Shown: piece after piece, positions 35,681 through 49,443 of the stretch
Layout of the letters: each line of letters starts with the position of its first letter
How positions within the stretch are numbered: position 1 is the stretch's first letter
Source: Lepturacanthus savala
Taxonomy: Eukaryota; Chordata; Actinopteri; Scombriformes; Trichiuridae
Reading direction: 5' to 3'
Assembly (NCBI GenBank): GCA_030544235.1
Contig: CM060469.1
Location: 12,704,017 to 12,768,016 of the forward strand
DNA: 64,000 nucleotides
The notes under the pieces: model-generated
Database searches by the model: none
What the model saw: only the letters and a program-made list of their open reading frames with translations
Told to the model about the DNA's origin: nothing
Made by a program: the position numbers and the translations under genes

Positions 35681-38600
35681 TCAATTAAACGGAACTTCGG
35701 TCTGGACAGGAGAGCTAAGAATTATAGCCTGGTTCACTGCAGACTCATGAATCATCCTAATCCATTCACACACATCCACCGCGCGCACACATTCGCTGGA
35801 ATTTATGGTTACAGAGGAAATCTACAACAGCCCCTCCTTAGATTGAATGATGATTCATTAAGAAACAAAACAACACAGCACAGCTCTTTTTGTGTTCCTT
35901 GTTTCTATGTGATGAATCCTCTTGGCTCAACAGGTTATCCATAACTTAGAAACTTCACTACTTTGCACTATTGGCCAGTTTCACCAGGATCTCATGGAAT
36001 TGTTTTGCGATTGTTGCAATCAGCGATTCCTGTGCAATTCCCAAGGTTTTTATCTTTTGTTTTTGGTAAAATTGATTTATACCAACACTGAATTTACACT
36101 TTTGTGGTTAAATCTCACACTTTTGAAAATTGCAAGCCCCTGCAAACATCAGTTTGTTTGAATTTATGTTATGTTAATGTTAATGTGTTAATTTATGTGA
36201 TCCCAACATTGCGTTTTCCTTTCCTACTGATTATTAGCATCATGTTTACAGTTCATAGAACCAGTTTCACCTGTGTAGAGTCATTTCTTGTTGATAGGCT
36301 TTGTTTTTACATTAAAAGGGGCCATATTTTGTCACTTTTTCAGTTTATTGGAAATTTATCATGGTCTATAATGTTAATAATAATGTTTTATTTTATGGTC
36401 CAAAGGCACCTAGTTAGATATGTAACAGCAATGCAGTCTGCCTTCTCACACACCCACTCTGGAAAATCATAAGAGGACAGACCACAGCAGAATGAGTGGG
36501 TGGGCTCATTTCATAGTTTGGATGGTAAGCAGCAACACCAGACACCTAAATATGTACACACAATATTTCATAATAATGCTCCTTTAAGGACTTTGAACAC
36601 CACTAAAATGGAGTCAAATTCTTTGTTACCTACTTGGCCAATAAGGATGATTCTGATTAGGAATGCACAGCAAACAACACCATTGAGTAGCTATGATATG
36701 TTCACTGTCAAATATTTCAGTGCCTCTTTTTTAAAACGGAGAATGAGATGTTTAAGAGTTGATGCTAATTGTAGTAATTATAGTATACACACAGTGCCCT
36801 ACTTATGAACACAATAGGTTGTAAGCTGAATTTTACACAAGTCGTTACATATTAAATTTGTTAAATCTTAGTTTTCATGGAGATTGCATGGCATTTCCTA
36901 TCACTGCCAACATCATAACGTGCACCTATGCTGTTTGCCACTAAAACTACCACTAGCCTTTGTCTTATCAGCTATAAATAAGGTTAACTTGTACAGAAAC
37001 GGAAAACCATCCAAGGGTATGAAGCCTGATGGCTGAGATGCTCAGAGATACGTGCAGGAACGAACTGGGAGAAGAGGGAGAAAGTGCTGCAGCAGGAAGG
37101 AGAACTAGTTGTGGTGCGTGGTTCAAAAAACACAAACTTGCGAAAACAATATTAATATCATTATACAAACATTTACGGACATCAGTCAGCGGTTGATCGT
37201 ATCTGGGTCAGTGACAAATAATGGTTTTCAAGATGAGGAAGTCAAAATCTTTTAAAATGCAGTTTTAAAAGCATTCGTCTCTCAAAATGTATCTTGGTGA
37301 TCTTGGGTAACTGCTGTACTTAAATTGTACTTTAGCATTTTACCCTACTTTATACTTCCAGGTTTAACATGCAAGTTTAGAGCAGCAAGCTAAACACCGA
37401 CAGCACATTTCCTTCATGTTTTTACTTGAAGCGATTGTGAAACTGTGAAAACTATTACACAACAAATTCAATAATCATGTTTAAACATCTGTAATCAACA
37501 TTATTCCATAAATAAGAGTGAGACCAAAGCAAAGCAAGTGGTTTGCATGTCAAAGTTTAGTTAAAAAGGCTTGTAAATATATAAATGGAACTCAAGTTAA
37601 GTACACTCTTGTGTAAAGATGAAATAAAGCCCCATACTTTTGATAAAGGGCCACAATCAACATTCTTGACTTAATTCTAAGAAAAACAAATACAGCTGTA
37701 ATCGTGCGAGTTGAATGACTTGAAACATCAACCATTGATCAACCAGCATACTTAATAAACCACAATCGACCTTCCATGATGTCTCGATTATCCATGATAG
37801 AGGAAGAAAAGTCAATTGTATTCGCACATCCTCTACATACCTGCAGACAGTTAAAGCCCTTTTAACAAAGAATAACAGCACAAATTAAATTACAAACATA
37901 GTTAATGATTGAGTTGAGACTAAACTTTGAATGTGTAGTGAATCCTGATCATTTATCATCATCATTTATATCATGTATATATTTCAGTGCAATTCTAGGA
38001 TTTGTCGTGGCCATGGCAGTCGGTGTGGTTTTGCCCTGCAGCATTCACACAGTGTTAAATATAGGTGGCATTCAGGAAGTCAGCAGTCTCCTATTGTAAC
38101 TTTTTTTTTTTTTATCTTTGCTTGGCACACACCACACCCACATCCACCAAGAACATGACAACAAAAATAACTTGTCAGACTGGTCACATCATATTACACC
38201 AGCACTCAGGTGCTTCATTACAATATTCTGCATACTTTAAGGGCTGCAGGCTGCTTTTCTTTCTCTCTAAAAAACCTGAAGCTGATACATATATTTTAAA
38301 ATTCTGATGCAAATTATTATTTGTAGGACATTTCACGCATATACATATGACATATACACATATATATATATATATATATATAATGTATAACATTTGACCT
38401 TTTCATATTTGAATCATCTTTTAACCAATGCTTTTGTTGCAAACAAGCATATATATTCTTCTTATTATTAATAGTATATATATGTAAACACGTACATAAT
38501 AAATATATATTATTGAAGGTGATTTACATCTGGTGGTTCATATGTTGATACTGAAAATTAAAGGTGTGGTTAAGTACCTGCACAGGAATGTGTGCGTACC

Positions 38601-41600
38601 AATAAATGTGTTTATTTTGACATACTACTGCGCAACTCAAATGGAAAGTATTGGTATTGGTTTCACTAAATTGCATATAGAAGGAAACAAAACTCAAGAG
38701 TGTGAGAATTCCACATTTTTGCATATAAGCATGCAATAAAAAAGCGACTATGTTGGGGTATATTAACAGTGATTATTTTGTACTTTGATTGGAATTTTGA
38801 TGCTTTGTTTAGACGAGACAGTCTTTGTTACCAACCGAATCCTCTGAGTTGATTCATAAAGCTACTGTAAACACCTGCTGCCTCTGTTTCTAAGTCCCTT
38901 TGCTTCTATGAGGAAGTAATAAAATAAAAATTACATGGACATGGTGACACGGCACAATTTCAGTTCTGTCACAGTGATCACTCATTTTTACTACTTTTAC
39001 TTCACCACTTCGCTCCATCCTTTTCTACGCCTAAAGTCTCCTTTATTTTTTTATGCTCTTATTTCTCTTTACTCTCTCCTCTCCAAGATTTCCCCACAAA
39101 ACCTTTTTATGTGGGAACACAAGTTTTAAATTAAAAGCTCATGTGAAAATAATGCTGCTGGTCTCCTATCAAGGTTGCTTGTGTTCTGTGGCATTATCCT
39201 AGGCTTTTTATTGACCTTTGTGATAGTGTGGAAATAAGGGGAGGGGGGCGGGAGAAGTGCACTGTGGATGTGCTGCCCTCTGCTGTTCAAACACAGAAAC
39301 ACAAGCAAGAATTTTGTAGTTAAAGGGACAATCACCCTATTTTACGGATCAACTTCAGTTTACTGGTGAAGAGGAGTACGACAAGGGGACAAGATTGGAA
39401 ACATATTTGCTTCGACTTGAGACTTATTTTTTCGGACAGAAAGCATTAAAACTGGAGGTGTGGGGTGTGAAAGAAGTGGATAATTAGTGGCATTATATGC
39501 ACTGCATATATGCTTCACACATAGTAAATGTCAAGATACAGTTTTGACCTTTCTTTCTTTATTGGCGTTGCTGGAATGCCCCTTTAAGCGATTCAACCCC
39601 GCAGTTCACGGTTATAAACTCATGCTGTGTGGACAACCACTGCTCTGACCTACAGAAATGCATTTCAAATTTCCAGTAAGATCCCAAAGTTTAAAGAAAA
39701 AAGGCTGAGTTGTACTAACACATGTATTGAAGCAACTATAAGCACAATTCCAATATCATTCTAAATCACATTTAATGTGTCAGTGACAAAAATAGAGCAG
39801 CATGGAGGATGAAGAGAGCAAGAGGATTATTTTTTCATTCTTTGTGGGCCTATGAAAAACTATTTATTAAGCTGAATTATTTACAGTAACCAGTGAATAT
39901 GTACCATAAATTGCAACCGATTTTGTGATAAGAAAAAAAATCCCCTCAACTTTAAAAAAGTTTTAAAAAATATGCAATTGAATACGTAACATGGCCTCAT
40001 GAAGCCAAAACATACATGAACACTATTTTGATGGTAATGTTTTAGATTTATCACACCGGATATTAATTTATACTCTGAAATATGATATTCATAAAATCGC
40101 TGTTTGTTTTATTTTGGTGGAAAGAATCAATTTCAAGAAGAGAGAACATGGTTTTGAGTGCACGGTTTCATTTTGCAACAGAATTTTATAGTTTTGAGAA
40201 ATGGAGCCAAGATTTCTGGAATTGTTTTTAAATTTTTGGGAAAAACTGCAAATAAAAAAAAAAAAAAATCAGCTAAGAGAGAAAACAACAACCCTGGATT
40301 TTCTTGAAATGGGAACCTCTCTTTGTCTAAGTAGGTTATTACCATAAGAGACATTTTCAAAAGGTAGACAGATCTAATTATGAAATCAAGAGTCAAATAA
40401 AGATATCATTTAAACCTACATAATTTAAGAAGAAAAAAATATATAGAGATATAGGCCTATATTAGAACACAATTAGCAAAAAATAGTTTCAGCACTTTTT
40501 GAAGCATTTTCACCTTCATTTGTGCCTCTATCAAACATAGGTGGCCTCGCCTGTCACTCACAGTACATGATATAGAGTGGGGTATAAAAGATGAAAGCAG
40601 CATTGGAGCTCGCATCAACACCATGCCAGCTCTAATAAACCTTTCCCTGCTTGTAGAGTCAACTTTTCAACCACCAGAACTGAAGGACTCCTCAGACAAG
40701 ACCGTAATCCTGTCTTTCTCAATTTTATAGCGGCGCTTATGCCTTGATGCGTGATGCCCATCACCAACAACACATTGGGTCCAGATGGGAGGAGGCAGAA
40801 AAAGGAGAGAGAGAGGGAGAGGGAGGGAGGGAGAGTCAGAGACAGGGAGATAGAGAGAGAGCACGGTTGATGTACATCTGTCATGCATTATTGCGGCGAA
40901 TGCCAGCGCTGTTATCCTGACTTTAGAAACTATGTGAGGAGGGGGTTGATGGGTCCTCCTTAAATCACAATCTGATTCCACCTCCCCTCCGCCTTTTTAG
41001 TGACTCTATCAACACACATATACACACACACATGCACACACATGCGTGCATGCGCATGCACACACACACACAAAAAAACTGTCGCTCTCTCAAACATCAG
41101 TGCTTTCCTTCTGTCTTCCTCACACACACACGCGCACACGCACACACACACACACACCACACACTATCCCCCAATGAATTCCTCAGGAAGGAGTCAGCCT
41201 TCTTCATTCCTCTGGACACAACTTTTCCTTAACAAGGTACTGATGGTCTTGACCTCCTCTTCAAACAAACCCTTCCCTCCAATCAGCGAGGATTGCAGAG
41301 CTGGGGCTCAGCCGAGGCCTGTGGGTATTACAGAGGAAACGTCCTGATTCTCCTTGATTACTCCCTCTCTCTGTCTGTCTGTCTCACTCTCTCTCTCTCT
41401 CTATTCCCCCTCTTTCTGCCTCCCCTCGCTCTCCAAATATCTCTGTCTCAGTGGCTGCTGGCTCTCCTGTTGTCTCTAACCCAATCTCGAACTTTTCATG
41501 TCCTGTCTCTGTCTTGTCTGCTCACCATATTTTTTTAAATTTTTTTTTTTTAATGCACTCGTCTTGTCTGCATCCCGCTGATTATTCCCTGGGTTTGCTA

Positions 41601-41937
41601 CTCAGGGTTTTCCAGTCTCTTGATGACGAACTGTTTATCCAACTTTATTAGCAGAACAAATCCAACAAATCCTTCAATATAGGCTTATGGAGATCATATT
41701 GTATGAGTGTTACACTAAAAATTAAAAATAAACAGTTAGCGAAACACGACACTCCGGGAGCAAAAGCTCTGCACTAGTGTAAACACATTTTCAGCCTCAC
41801 GCTTTTTTGACGTTTCTCGAGATCCGACACATTATTCTGACGTAAATTCTTCAAAATATCAAAAGCTGAACCCACTGATTGGACACAGGTTTACAAACAT
41901 TTAGGTGCCTAATTATAAACTCATCAACTGGGCACAG
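35681..41937. other. Intergenic between keap1a and crlf1, left part
   Basis: AT-rich DNA with a TA tract (38361-38382), a CT/GA-rich stretch (40800-40862) and CA tracts (about 41022-41158). No coding exon, RNA gene or other recognisable repeat found. Confidence 0.6.
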
Positions 41938-42306
41938 TCAGTCAGTCAGTCATTTTCTATACCTGCTTATTCCTCATTAGGGTCGCAGGGCTCTGCTGGA
42001 GCCAATCCCAGCGCGTTACGGTGAGAGGCAGGGATACACCCCAGGTGGTCGCCAGCCAATCGTGGGGCACACACACCATTCACTCACACACTCACACCTA
42101 CGGGCAATTTAGAGTCGCCAATTAACCTCAGCATGTTTTTGGACTGTGGGAGGAAGCCGGAGTACGCGGTGAAAACCCACGCAGACACGGGGAGAACATG
42201 CAAACTCCACACAGAAAGGTCCCAGATCCAGGACGCAAGGCGGTCTTGAACCTGCGACCTTCTTGCTGTGAGGCAACAGTGCTAACCCCTGCGCAACTGG
42301 GCACAG
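41925..42306 (-). mobile_element. Teleost interspersed repeat with 13-bp target duplication, copy B
   Basis: Minus-strand copy of the family at 3882-4209, with body 41938-42293 starting in the GTCA run and ending GCTAACCCCTG. It is flanked by exact CAACTGGGCACAG duplications (41925-41937 and 42294-42306). It is the fullest of the three copies and retains a segment missing from copy A. Confidence 0.8.
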
Positions 42307-45300
42307 GCTCTATAAAAAAAAAAGGTGACAATTAGCATGTCCAACAGAAATGAAAGGCAGCCTTGCAGCAAGGATGAGACAAGGAAAATGAAGCCCTGAA
42401 GGAGGACTTGGAGAAAGAAGACAAGCAATAAATTCACCAGAAGAGATTTGAGCAACATTGGTCGACCATGTTGTAAACAACTGGTTGACACTGAGAGAAG
42501 CTGAACAGAGATTTCAGCCCAAATTCAACAGATCTCAACATTTATCTTAGACATTTCAAAAAAGAGCACATGTGAAAACCAACTTTTCTCTTATGTCTAC
42601 ACTTAAATCACTATATGCACTACTATTAGTACCTGTTCACTGCATTCCATGTTTGAAAAAAAAACCTTGTAACCTATGACCTGTGACATTTTACATGCAT
42701 TTTAATTGGGCTACATAGGATTGAGGATGGAGATCATCGAGGAGGAAAGGGCCTCACGTTCTCTGAGAGACAAAAATGTGATGCGCCTCTGAGAAATTTG
42801 AGAGGTTTTAATGGTGTCCTTCAAGTCTCTATCAACACTGCTGGAGAGAATTCCAAAAAAAAAAAAAAAAAGACAGCCCCATACTCAAACTGCAACACCA
42901 TAACAACAGAAGACCAGAAGGATGCAGAGCAGATGAGCTACCTCCCACCATACACTCCTTTCTCCTTTCCTTAACCCCCATTGACGAGTTTTGTTTTTTT
43001 TTTCTTCCTGGAATGGCGGTGGAAGCTTTACGATCTCCAGCCCCAGATGTCAGGATCTGGATCAGGATACCCCCTCATTCAAGTCGTGGAGGAGGCCTGC
43101 AGCCCGACTGATGCGGGGTCCGAGCAAGGACGGATTCACCATTCATGAAGATTCATCCTTTGCCGCCTCGCCAGAGAGATGCATCCTCGCTTTTTAATCC
43201 ACGTTTTCTTTTTTTGCTGTCTCCACAAATGCTTTTCGCTGTGTTTATGTACTTCATTTCGTTTATAATATCCAGGTATAATAGTTGGTATGATATAAAT
43301 GTATAGTATTTGATTTTCAGTGCAAAATGCAACCTTTTACAGTGTGAAGAGAAATACATATTATAAGAAGTGTTTGGTCAATATATTATAACAATATCTC
43401 TCAAACCCAGAGAGCTCCAGTATATATTTAGAAAAGCAGAAATATTAAAAAGAGTTTTAGATTGAACTGGTTCAATGATGTTTGAGTGATATGATCACTT
43501 TTAAAACAATTTGGATAAATTATTGTACAATTTTGAATGAAGTGTTTCATTAAATTGATAGTCATTCAATGTATTTAATTAGAATTTAAGGTGTACACTA
43601 CAAAAAATATTCATAATTAATAATATTATTATAACACACTACAGCTGCTGCAAAGAATTATCTGAATAACCAGATGTCTGTATATTAGATATTGTATATT
43701 ATATAGTACAATATTTTATATAATACATTATATTTACTTTTAGTATTTAGACAATAGTGTATATATATATATATATATATATACATACACACATATATAT
43801 ATACATACACACATTTCAAAGTTCTTTTTCCCCTCACTCGTTTTATTTTTTGAACGTTTTTTTCTAGTAGAATTAAGTACTATTGTCTAACATATTTAAA
43901 AAGTAATAAAGTAATTGCGAGTTATGTGCATCTCTGTCACTACTACTAGTAATAACTAGAAGACGTTTTTACAATTGGCCAAATTGATTTATTTCTCCTT
44001 CTAGTACAAATATTCTACGCATTATATTGGAAGATGTGGAACACATCCACTATTTTTATCTGTAATACAATTTAAAACGTTAGACAGGTTGCAGCATTAA
44101 AAGGAAAGCTGGTGTTAAATTGGTATTCCGTCAATATACTGTATGATAATTTAAGGTATACAGTACAGTGAATTTTAATATTAGTAGTATAATTTTAAGA
44201 TGTCTTTCCTCTGTGAACGCAGCCTGGTAACACACTACAGCTGCTGCAAAAGCCATTTATTACAACTTCATCTGTACAACCAGACGTGTGTATATTAAAC
44301 GATATTGTATATTTTAAAGTGCATGTTTTTTTTCTTTTTTTTGTTTAATTGTGGTGTCAAATTCATGACAAATTGTCCCTCTAGCTTCATGTCCATTAGA
44401 AATGTGTTGTGAAAATGGAACAAGTGGCTTTACTCCAGGACAGGGGTGCTCGCTATTTTTTTTTTAACAAAGTAAGAATGTAAAAACTATAAAAAAGAAA
44501 AAAGCAATAACGCTTATAACACTGTGTTTTTGCTGCCGATTCTGTGGAACTGCTACTCTATCCTCTGTGGAAATTTCTTTAATAACAAAATTATTATAAA
44601 CTGTTAGGTGGACCCAAAATGTAGGATTGTCAGAAAACATTTTTATTCCAATGCCTTTTGTAAAATAATCAGAAAAAAGCAGTAGATTTTGCTTTCTTAA
44701 TGTGGCATAACAGAACTCAATAATTACTCTGTTGATTAAAACTGATTAATCATTTATGCTTTATAATAATAATTTTAGAACAATTACAACAATTACAACT
44801 AAACAAAAAGTACAGCTAAGGCTGATCAGAGTTTCATGAAATGAATTATTGGACAAATTAAACATTTTGACATGATGAAGCTGATTATTTCCTTTCATCC
44901 TGAGGAACATGGTTGTTAAACTGTGTGGAATTCATTTAAAAGTTAAAAGTTTCTCTTAGATCGAAACACTTGAAGGTAAATAGGATAAAAATGTTAACAT
45001 ATCATCATGATACGTCCCCAGCTGATTTCTTACATGAAAACAATTGTTTTTGTATTACAATTACATTTCTCAAATTTGATAGTTAAATATAAAATAATAT
45101 TAAATAATGGATAAAGGCAGGTTAAAAATTCTTGAGCTATGACATTAGAATTTAAGTTTTTTTTTATAGAGGCAAATTTGGATTTATCTTTTTATCATTT
45201 TACAAATCAAAAAATACTTTTAACAACCAGAATTTAAAAAAAACAAACAAAAAAACTATTTTCCCTGTGAAAAATATCTAAACAAACCCTTTTATAAAAT

Positions 45301-46540
45301 CCCTGAGTATAGTCAGGAATAAAAATGGAAAGCTTTGCGTATGCAAATGCTGCTAAAGTGGAGATTTCTGCCTCACAGTGAGGAAAACCGGTATTTATTT
45401 AAAAGATTCCATTTTAAATTTAATTCCATATTTTTTTCATTGAAAACCACAATTTACAGACTTAATATCCTATAAAATACATAGTAACAAATTGATATAT
45501 TCATGTCAATTTCTAAAACAAATACATGGTGGTTTTTGTTTTGGTTTTTTTTGCCTTTTGTGCCTCAACTTTAAAGAAGAAAAATCAGGGATCGCTAAAA
45601 TCAGTAGGAGGAAAATCAACCAGTCACTACAGAAGGTATTTCACTGAATTAGAGAAAACTTTTACCTGCTGATGGTGGTAGATGAAGAGTCAGCTGATCA
45701 TCAGTATAATTAGGATTCATTCCCCGTGTAGCGTGAATGTCTACAGTGCCCTCATCTCTCCAGTTTTCCACAGAGAACCAGCCTGTCTGACATGTGCCAT
45801 TAGTTTACACTGAGACTGTGTTCTTATGTTGTGGTTCCAGCCAAAGAGATGTCAGACAATTGTCCTCATATGACTGGAATTATCACAGAGAATTCTTCCT
45901 CCTCTGACTTCAGTACTGCTTTAACTGCTCTCTTGATCTTTCTGACTCTCTGTGTCTCACTCATTGTCACCATCTTTACTGGGTTTCGCTGTGCACTTTG
46001 CCTCCTGCTCCTGTGTTTTGCATTATCGACTGTCTGGTTGGAAGATGTGCTATTTAAAACGGTGCTGTGTATGCGTGTGAATGGCTGCATGGCATGCATT
46101 TGTGCAAAAAAATAAATATGCAAATGTGTGATTTTGTGTGGCAAACATGAGAGAGAGAGCGCTGCCTATAATATGGAAATTCAGCAGATGTGTGTGTGTG
46201 TGGGCATGAACGAGGAAGACAATAGCAGCATAAAACACACAAGCTGAGACAGTGACACAACATTTTCATTGACGGAGCGAAGACGCTGATGACCCGTCTG
46301 TCATAAATCAACTATTCTAACTATGGCACCGTGAATGGGCGTCTGGGAGAAATGACCGGAAAGCTGAGCCGCGTCACGGCATTCTTTTCACAGTTCCTGG
46401 ACAGTAACCGCAGGGCACGAGTGGGAACTGTCCCTCAAACAAGAGTCCCCTCTGAGCGAAGAGAAAGGGGGACATTGTGGGGACCCAAAGGTCACCACGG
46501 CTGTTAGGCTCCCGCTCTGCCTGGACTCCCGCTGACTCAC
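42307..46540. other. Intergenic, nothing firm
   Basis: Very AT-rich from 43.2 to 45.7 kb, with a TA/CATA tract at about 43760-43814. A GC-richer patch at 42990-43195 contains a short ORF (ATG 43048) after an acceptor-like CTCCAG, with no supporting similarity. A hydrophobic 94-codon ORF at 45831-46115 is probably chance. Confidence 0.5.
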
Positions 46541-46600
46541 CGCTGGTCCGACCAGAAGGAGGACGACCAGGACTAACTTGTGTGTGTCTTTGGCCACCAT
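46541..46600 (-). other. Possible orphan signal-peptide exon
   Basis: On the minus strand, ATG at 46600 opens 20 codons reading MVAKDTHK then LVLVVLLLVGPA, followed exactly by a strong GTGAGT donor. A signal-peptide-encoding first exon would look like this. I could not identify downstream exons or a gene family, so it may be coincidence. Confidence 0.25.
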
Positions 46601-49109
46601 TAGTCAAACATTAGTCACGGCGCCCATTTAGGTGATGGACATGAACAGGGCTTCTGTTCTCCAGACGGACTCTGGAGGCCCCCAAATGTGGATTTCTTAA
46701 TCCTGATGTGACCCATTGTGAGTGTGTTTCCGTCTCCCTGCGCCCCGCACGTCTCCGGAGCGGATTACAGGAGGACTCGCTGGATTCCTGCGTCAGAGGA
46801 CTCCCACTGAAATCCTGACTGATTCCTAAGCTGTGCCCAAGGGCAACTTTTCTTCTGCGGAAAAGTAATTCCTTGTGTGGAAAAAAAAAAAATGTTTTCC
46901 TTCCTGCCTTCTTGTTAGAACCTCTTTCTATAGGCTTTTATTTAATGCTCAAAGCTAATTATTCATAAAGTAATATATTATTCCTGAGTTTTTGCACTAA
47001 TATCCTGCTATTAATTTATTAAAATATTAATGTACTATTAATACTTCTCATTCCATATTACTTATAAACTATAAGTAGACAGATTATCTACAGATATTTA
47101 CATTTATATTTGTGTTATTTTATTTTAAATACCCTATTGCTATTTTTTATTCTTATTGATATGTCAGTCATGTGGAAAGCAAGTAATAATTTCATTGTAC
47201 AGAGAAACCTGTTTCTACACTGTGCACATGACAATAAATGCTTTGAATCTTGATCTTTATTTCTGAGAAAAAAATGTATCTGTTACCTTCGTCACTCCTC
47301 AAACAACGAAATTTAATTATTAATATTTTTTTATTTTTAATTATCAGGTGTCTAGAGGCAAAACAGATTTGTGTCAGTTTCACATGTGGAAGGTTTGTCC
47401 CAAATGATTCAAGTGCAAGGATTTTTAAATTGATGCTAAATCAGCAGTATTAATGTTGTATTTATTAAACTTCAAAACTGAACACGTTGCAGCTTAATGA
47501 GAACAAATGTACACTGTGTCATACATTCATGTAATGAGATTTTTGACATTTGGAGAATTCACATTTATGACAAATACTGAATTATTTTATCTGATTTACC
47601 TTTTTGCCACTTTAAAGGCTTTTGGCAGTGTGAGTGTATTTAGTTATTCTGCGTCATCCCCTTGTCCTAATTACCTGGAGAAAATATTTGCAAGTTCCCT
47701 CAAGGTGTTTCATCCTTTGATCTGCCTTTTTCCCAGCAGATATTTTGGCATGTCAAAATAAGAAAAGCACAGATGTAAATAACTAAATTAGTGATGGTTT
47801 AATTAGATTTCTCTGCAGTTGTAGTTAATGTTATTAGCAATACCTGATCCACTATGACACGTCAAAACAGGAATTAAAGCTTGTTTTAAAAGCAGCAGCC
47901 ACCAATATGTGGGTATTTGGATTCTCGATTCATACTTAAAACGGTGTCTGTTTTGCAGTGCTGAGCTTCTTGTTGTGAATTATCTCTACAGTAGGACTGA
48001 AAGAAAAACCAACCTGTGACATCATTGTTTACGTAAAGGCAAGTAGTCAGCAATAACACAGCTTTTCTTCTTTCTTTAAAAAAGGGACACTCCACTAATT
48101 TCACATGAAGATCGGTTTACCAGCCATGATTGGAACTACTCCGCCTGTGAAAACTGTTGTATAATGTCTTCTGTCAAGTCGAGTCTTTGTTATATCCTAG
48201 AAAATAACGGACTTTACTGCTCATTTCAGTTTGGGCTCAGAGAAAACAAAATATGTAACATGAACCCTGCATTGCGTCTACATCAGCCAAGGAGATCTGA
48301 ATGAAAGCTGCTATAGAGTTGCATTATGGTAATGTAGGGTCTAATGTTTTTAAAGGACTAAAATCAGTTTCATTTTTTTATTAGTCACTTGCAAGTCCTA
48401 AAACTGTCATAAAAAAGTATGACATTAAATCGCTGCAGTTCCTCTTTAACTTAACAAGGACCCTATGGGGGCAAGTTTTGCAAATCTCTTGAATCACAGA
48501 CAATTTGATTTATTTAAAAATGCAATTATAATCCCGCCCTCCCAGCTCATCTAGAGTCAACGGCTATTAATTAAAAGATTTAAGTGTTCTAGGCTATCAG
48601 GGCTCCAGTAGCCTATAGTTTCCTTTGTTATTCAACATTGTGTAGAATACTGTCATCATCCATCATGCTTTATGAATGACTAGATTAAAAGAGAGTACAC
48701 AGTGTAAAAATGGGGCATTTCTCACACTTCCTGCAGAGGAAGAAATTCTAAAAGAGACAAAGAAAAGGACATTTTTTTGGAGTTGGTGACTTTTCCTGTA
48801 AAAGCCAGTGACTCAATAGCCTCCTATGGTGGAATATTGTAAAGCAGAGACCTGAGGCATGGAAAGTAACAGAGACAGAGTGATTCAGTGAAAGTGACTG
48901 GCTCTGATTCTCTCCTACCCATCACTGAAGGGGGGAGAGACTGGAAAAAAAAAAGGAGCAGTGAAAGGACGGAAAGAGGGGGAAATGACTGGCGACTGTG
49001 TGGGAAGAGAGAGAGGAGGGGCTTAGAAAGTATGAACTTGTGTATGATTTAGCTGCAGGAAGCATTAAGAAGGGAAAAAAGACTGCGTGCAGGAGTGATC
49101 TACTCATTG
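46601..49109. other. Intergenic upstream of crlf1
   Basis: A moderately GC-rich patch runs to about 46865, then AT-rich DNA. No gene or clear repeat seen. Distal crlf1 regulatory DNA may lie here, but nothing specific is visible. Confidence 0.5.
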
Positions 49110-49370
49110 TTTTTAGCCGTTTTGCTGGGGACTGGTTGCCTTATGGCTCCTCGGAGGGGGACTTTTTCCGCTGGGTCGCACTTTTTCTCGTGCGCTCCTT
49201 GACTCCGCAGGCTTGTCTTGTTAATAAAATCCGGAGCATTCAAGCTTGAACCCGGGCTGTTTTTCCTCTTTTCCACTGTGCGTAATTTCCATCCAGGATC
49301 GACAGAAGCGCGACATCACAACACGAGGACGAGGAACCGAGAGCGAAGCGAGCTTTGGTGGGGGGAGAAA
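49110..49370 (+). promoter_or_regulatory. crlf1: Probable crlf1 promoter and 5' UTR
   Basis: CpG-enriched DNA (TTCCGCTGGGTCGC, CTCGTGCGCTCC, AGCGCGAC, CGAGGACGAGGAACCGAGAGCGAAGCGAGC) directly before the start codon. A TTAATAAAAT stretch at 49221-49230 could serve as a weak TATA-like element about 140 bp upstream of the ATG, which is speculative. The transcription start is not determinable. Confidence 0.6.
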
Positions 49371-49443
49371 ATGAAAGGCGTTTTGGATATCTGCTTGATG
49401 TTCCTCACGCTGCACACCCCCGGCGTGTTGTCCCTGTCCACAC
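49371..49443 (+). CDS. crlf1: crlf1 exon 1, coding part (signal peptide)
   Basis: ATG 49371 (context GAAAATGA) opens a 24-codon hydrophobic leader, MKGVLDICLMFLTLHTPGVL, ending at a C|GTAAGT donor (phase 1). It lies at the downstream end of a CpG-enriched stretch typical of a promoter. Intron 1 is 4.0 kb. Confidence 0.85.

Noticed and set aside
36374..45600. Additional exons belonging to the orphan signal-peptide exon
   Set aside because: I scanned for GC-richer, splice-flanked minus-strand frames and found none that joined in phase with recognisable protein content.
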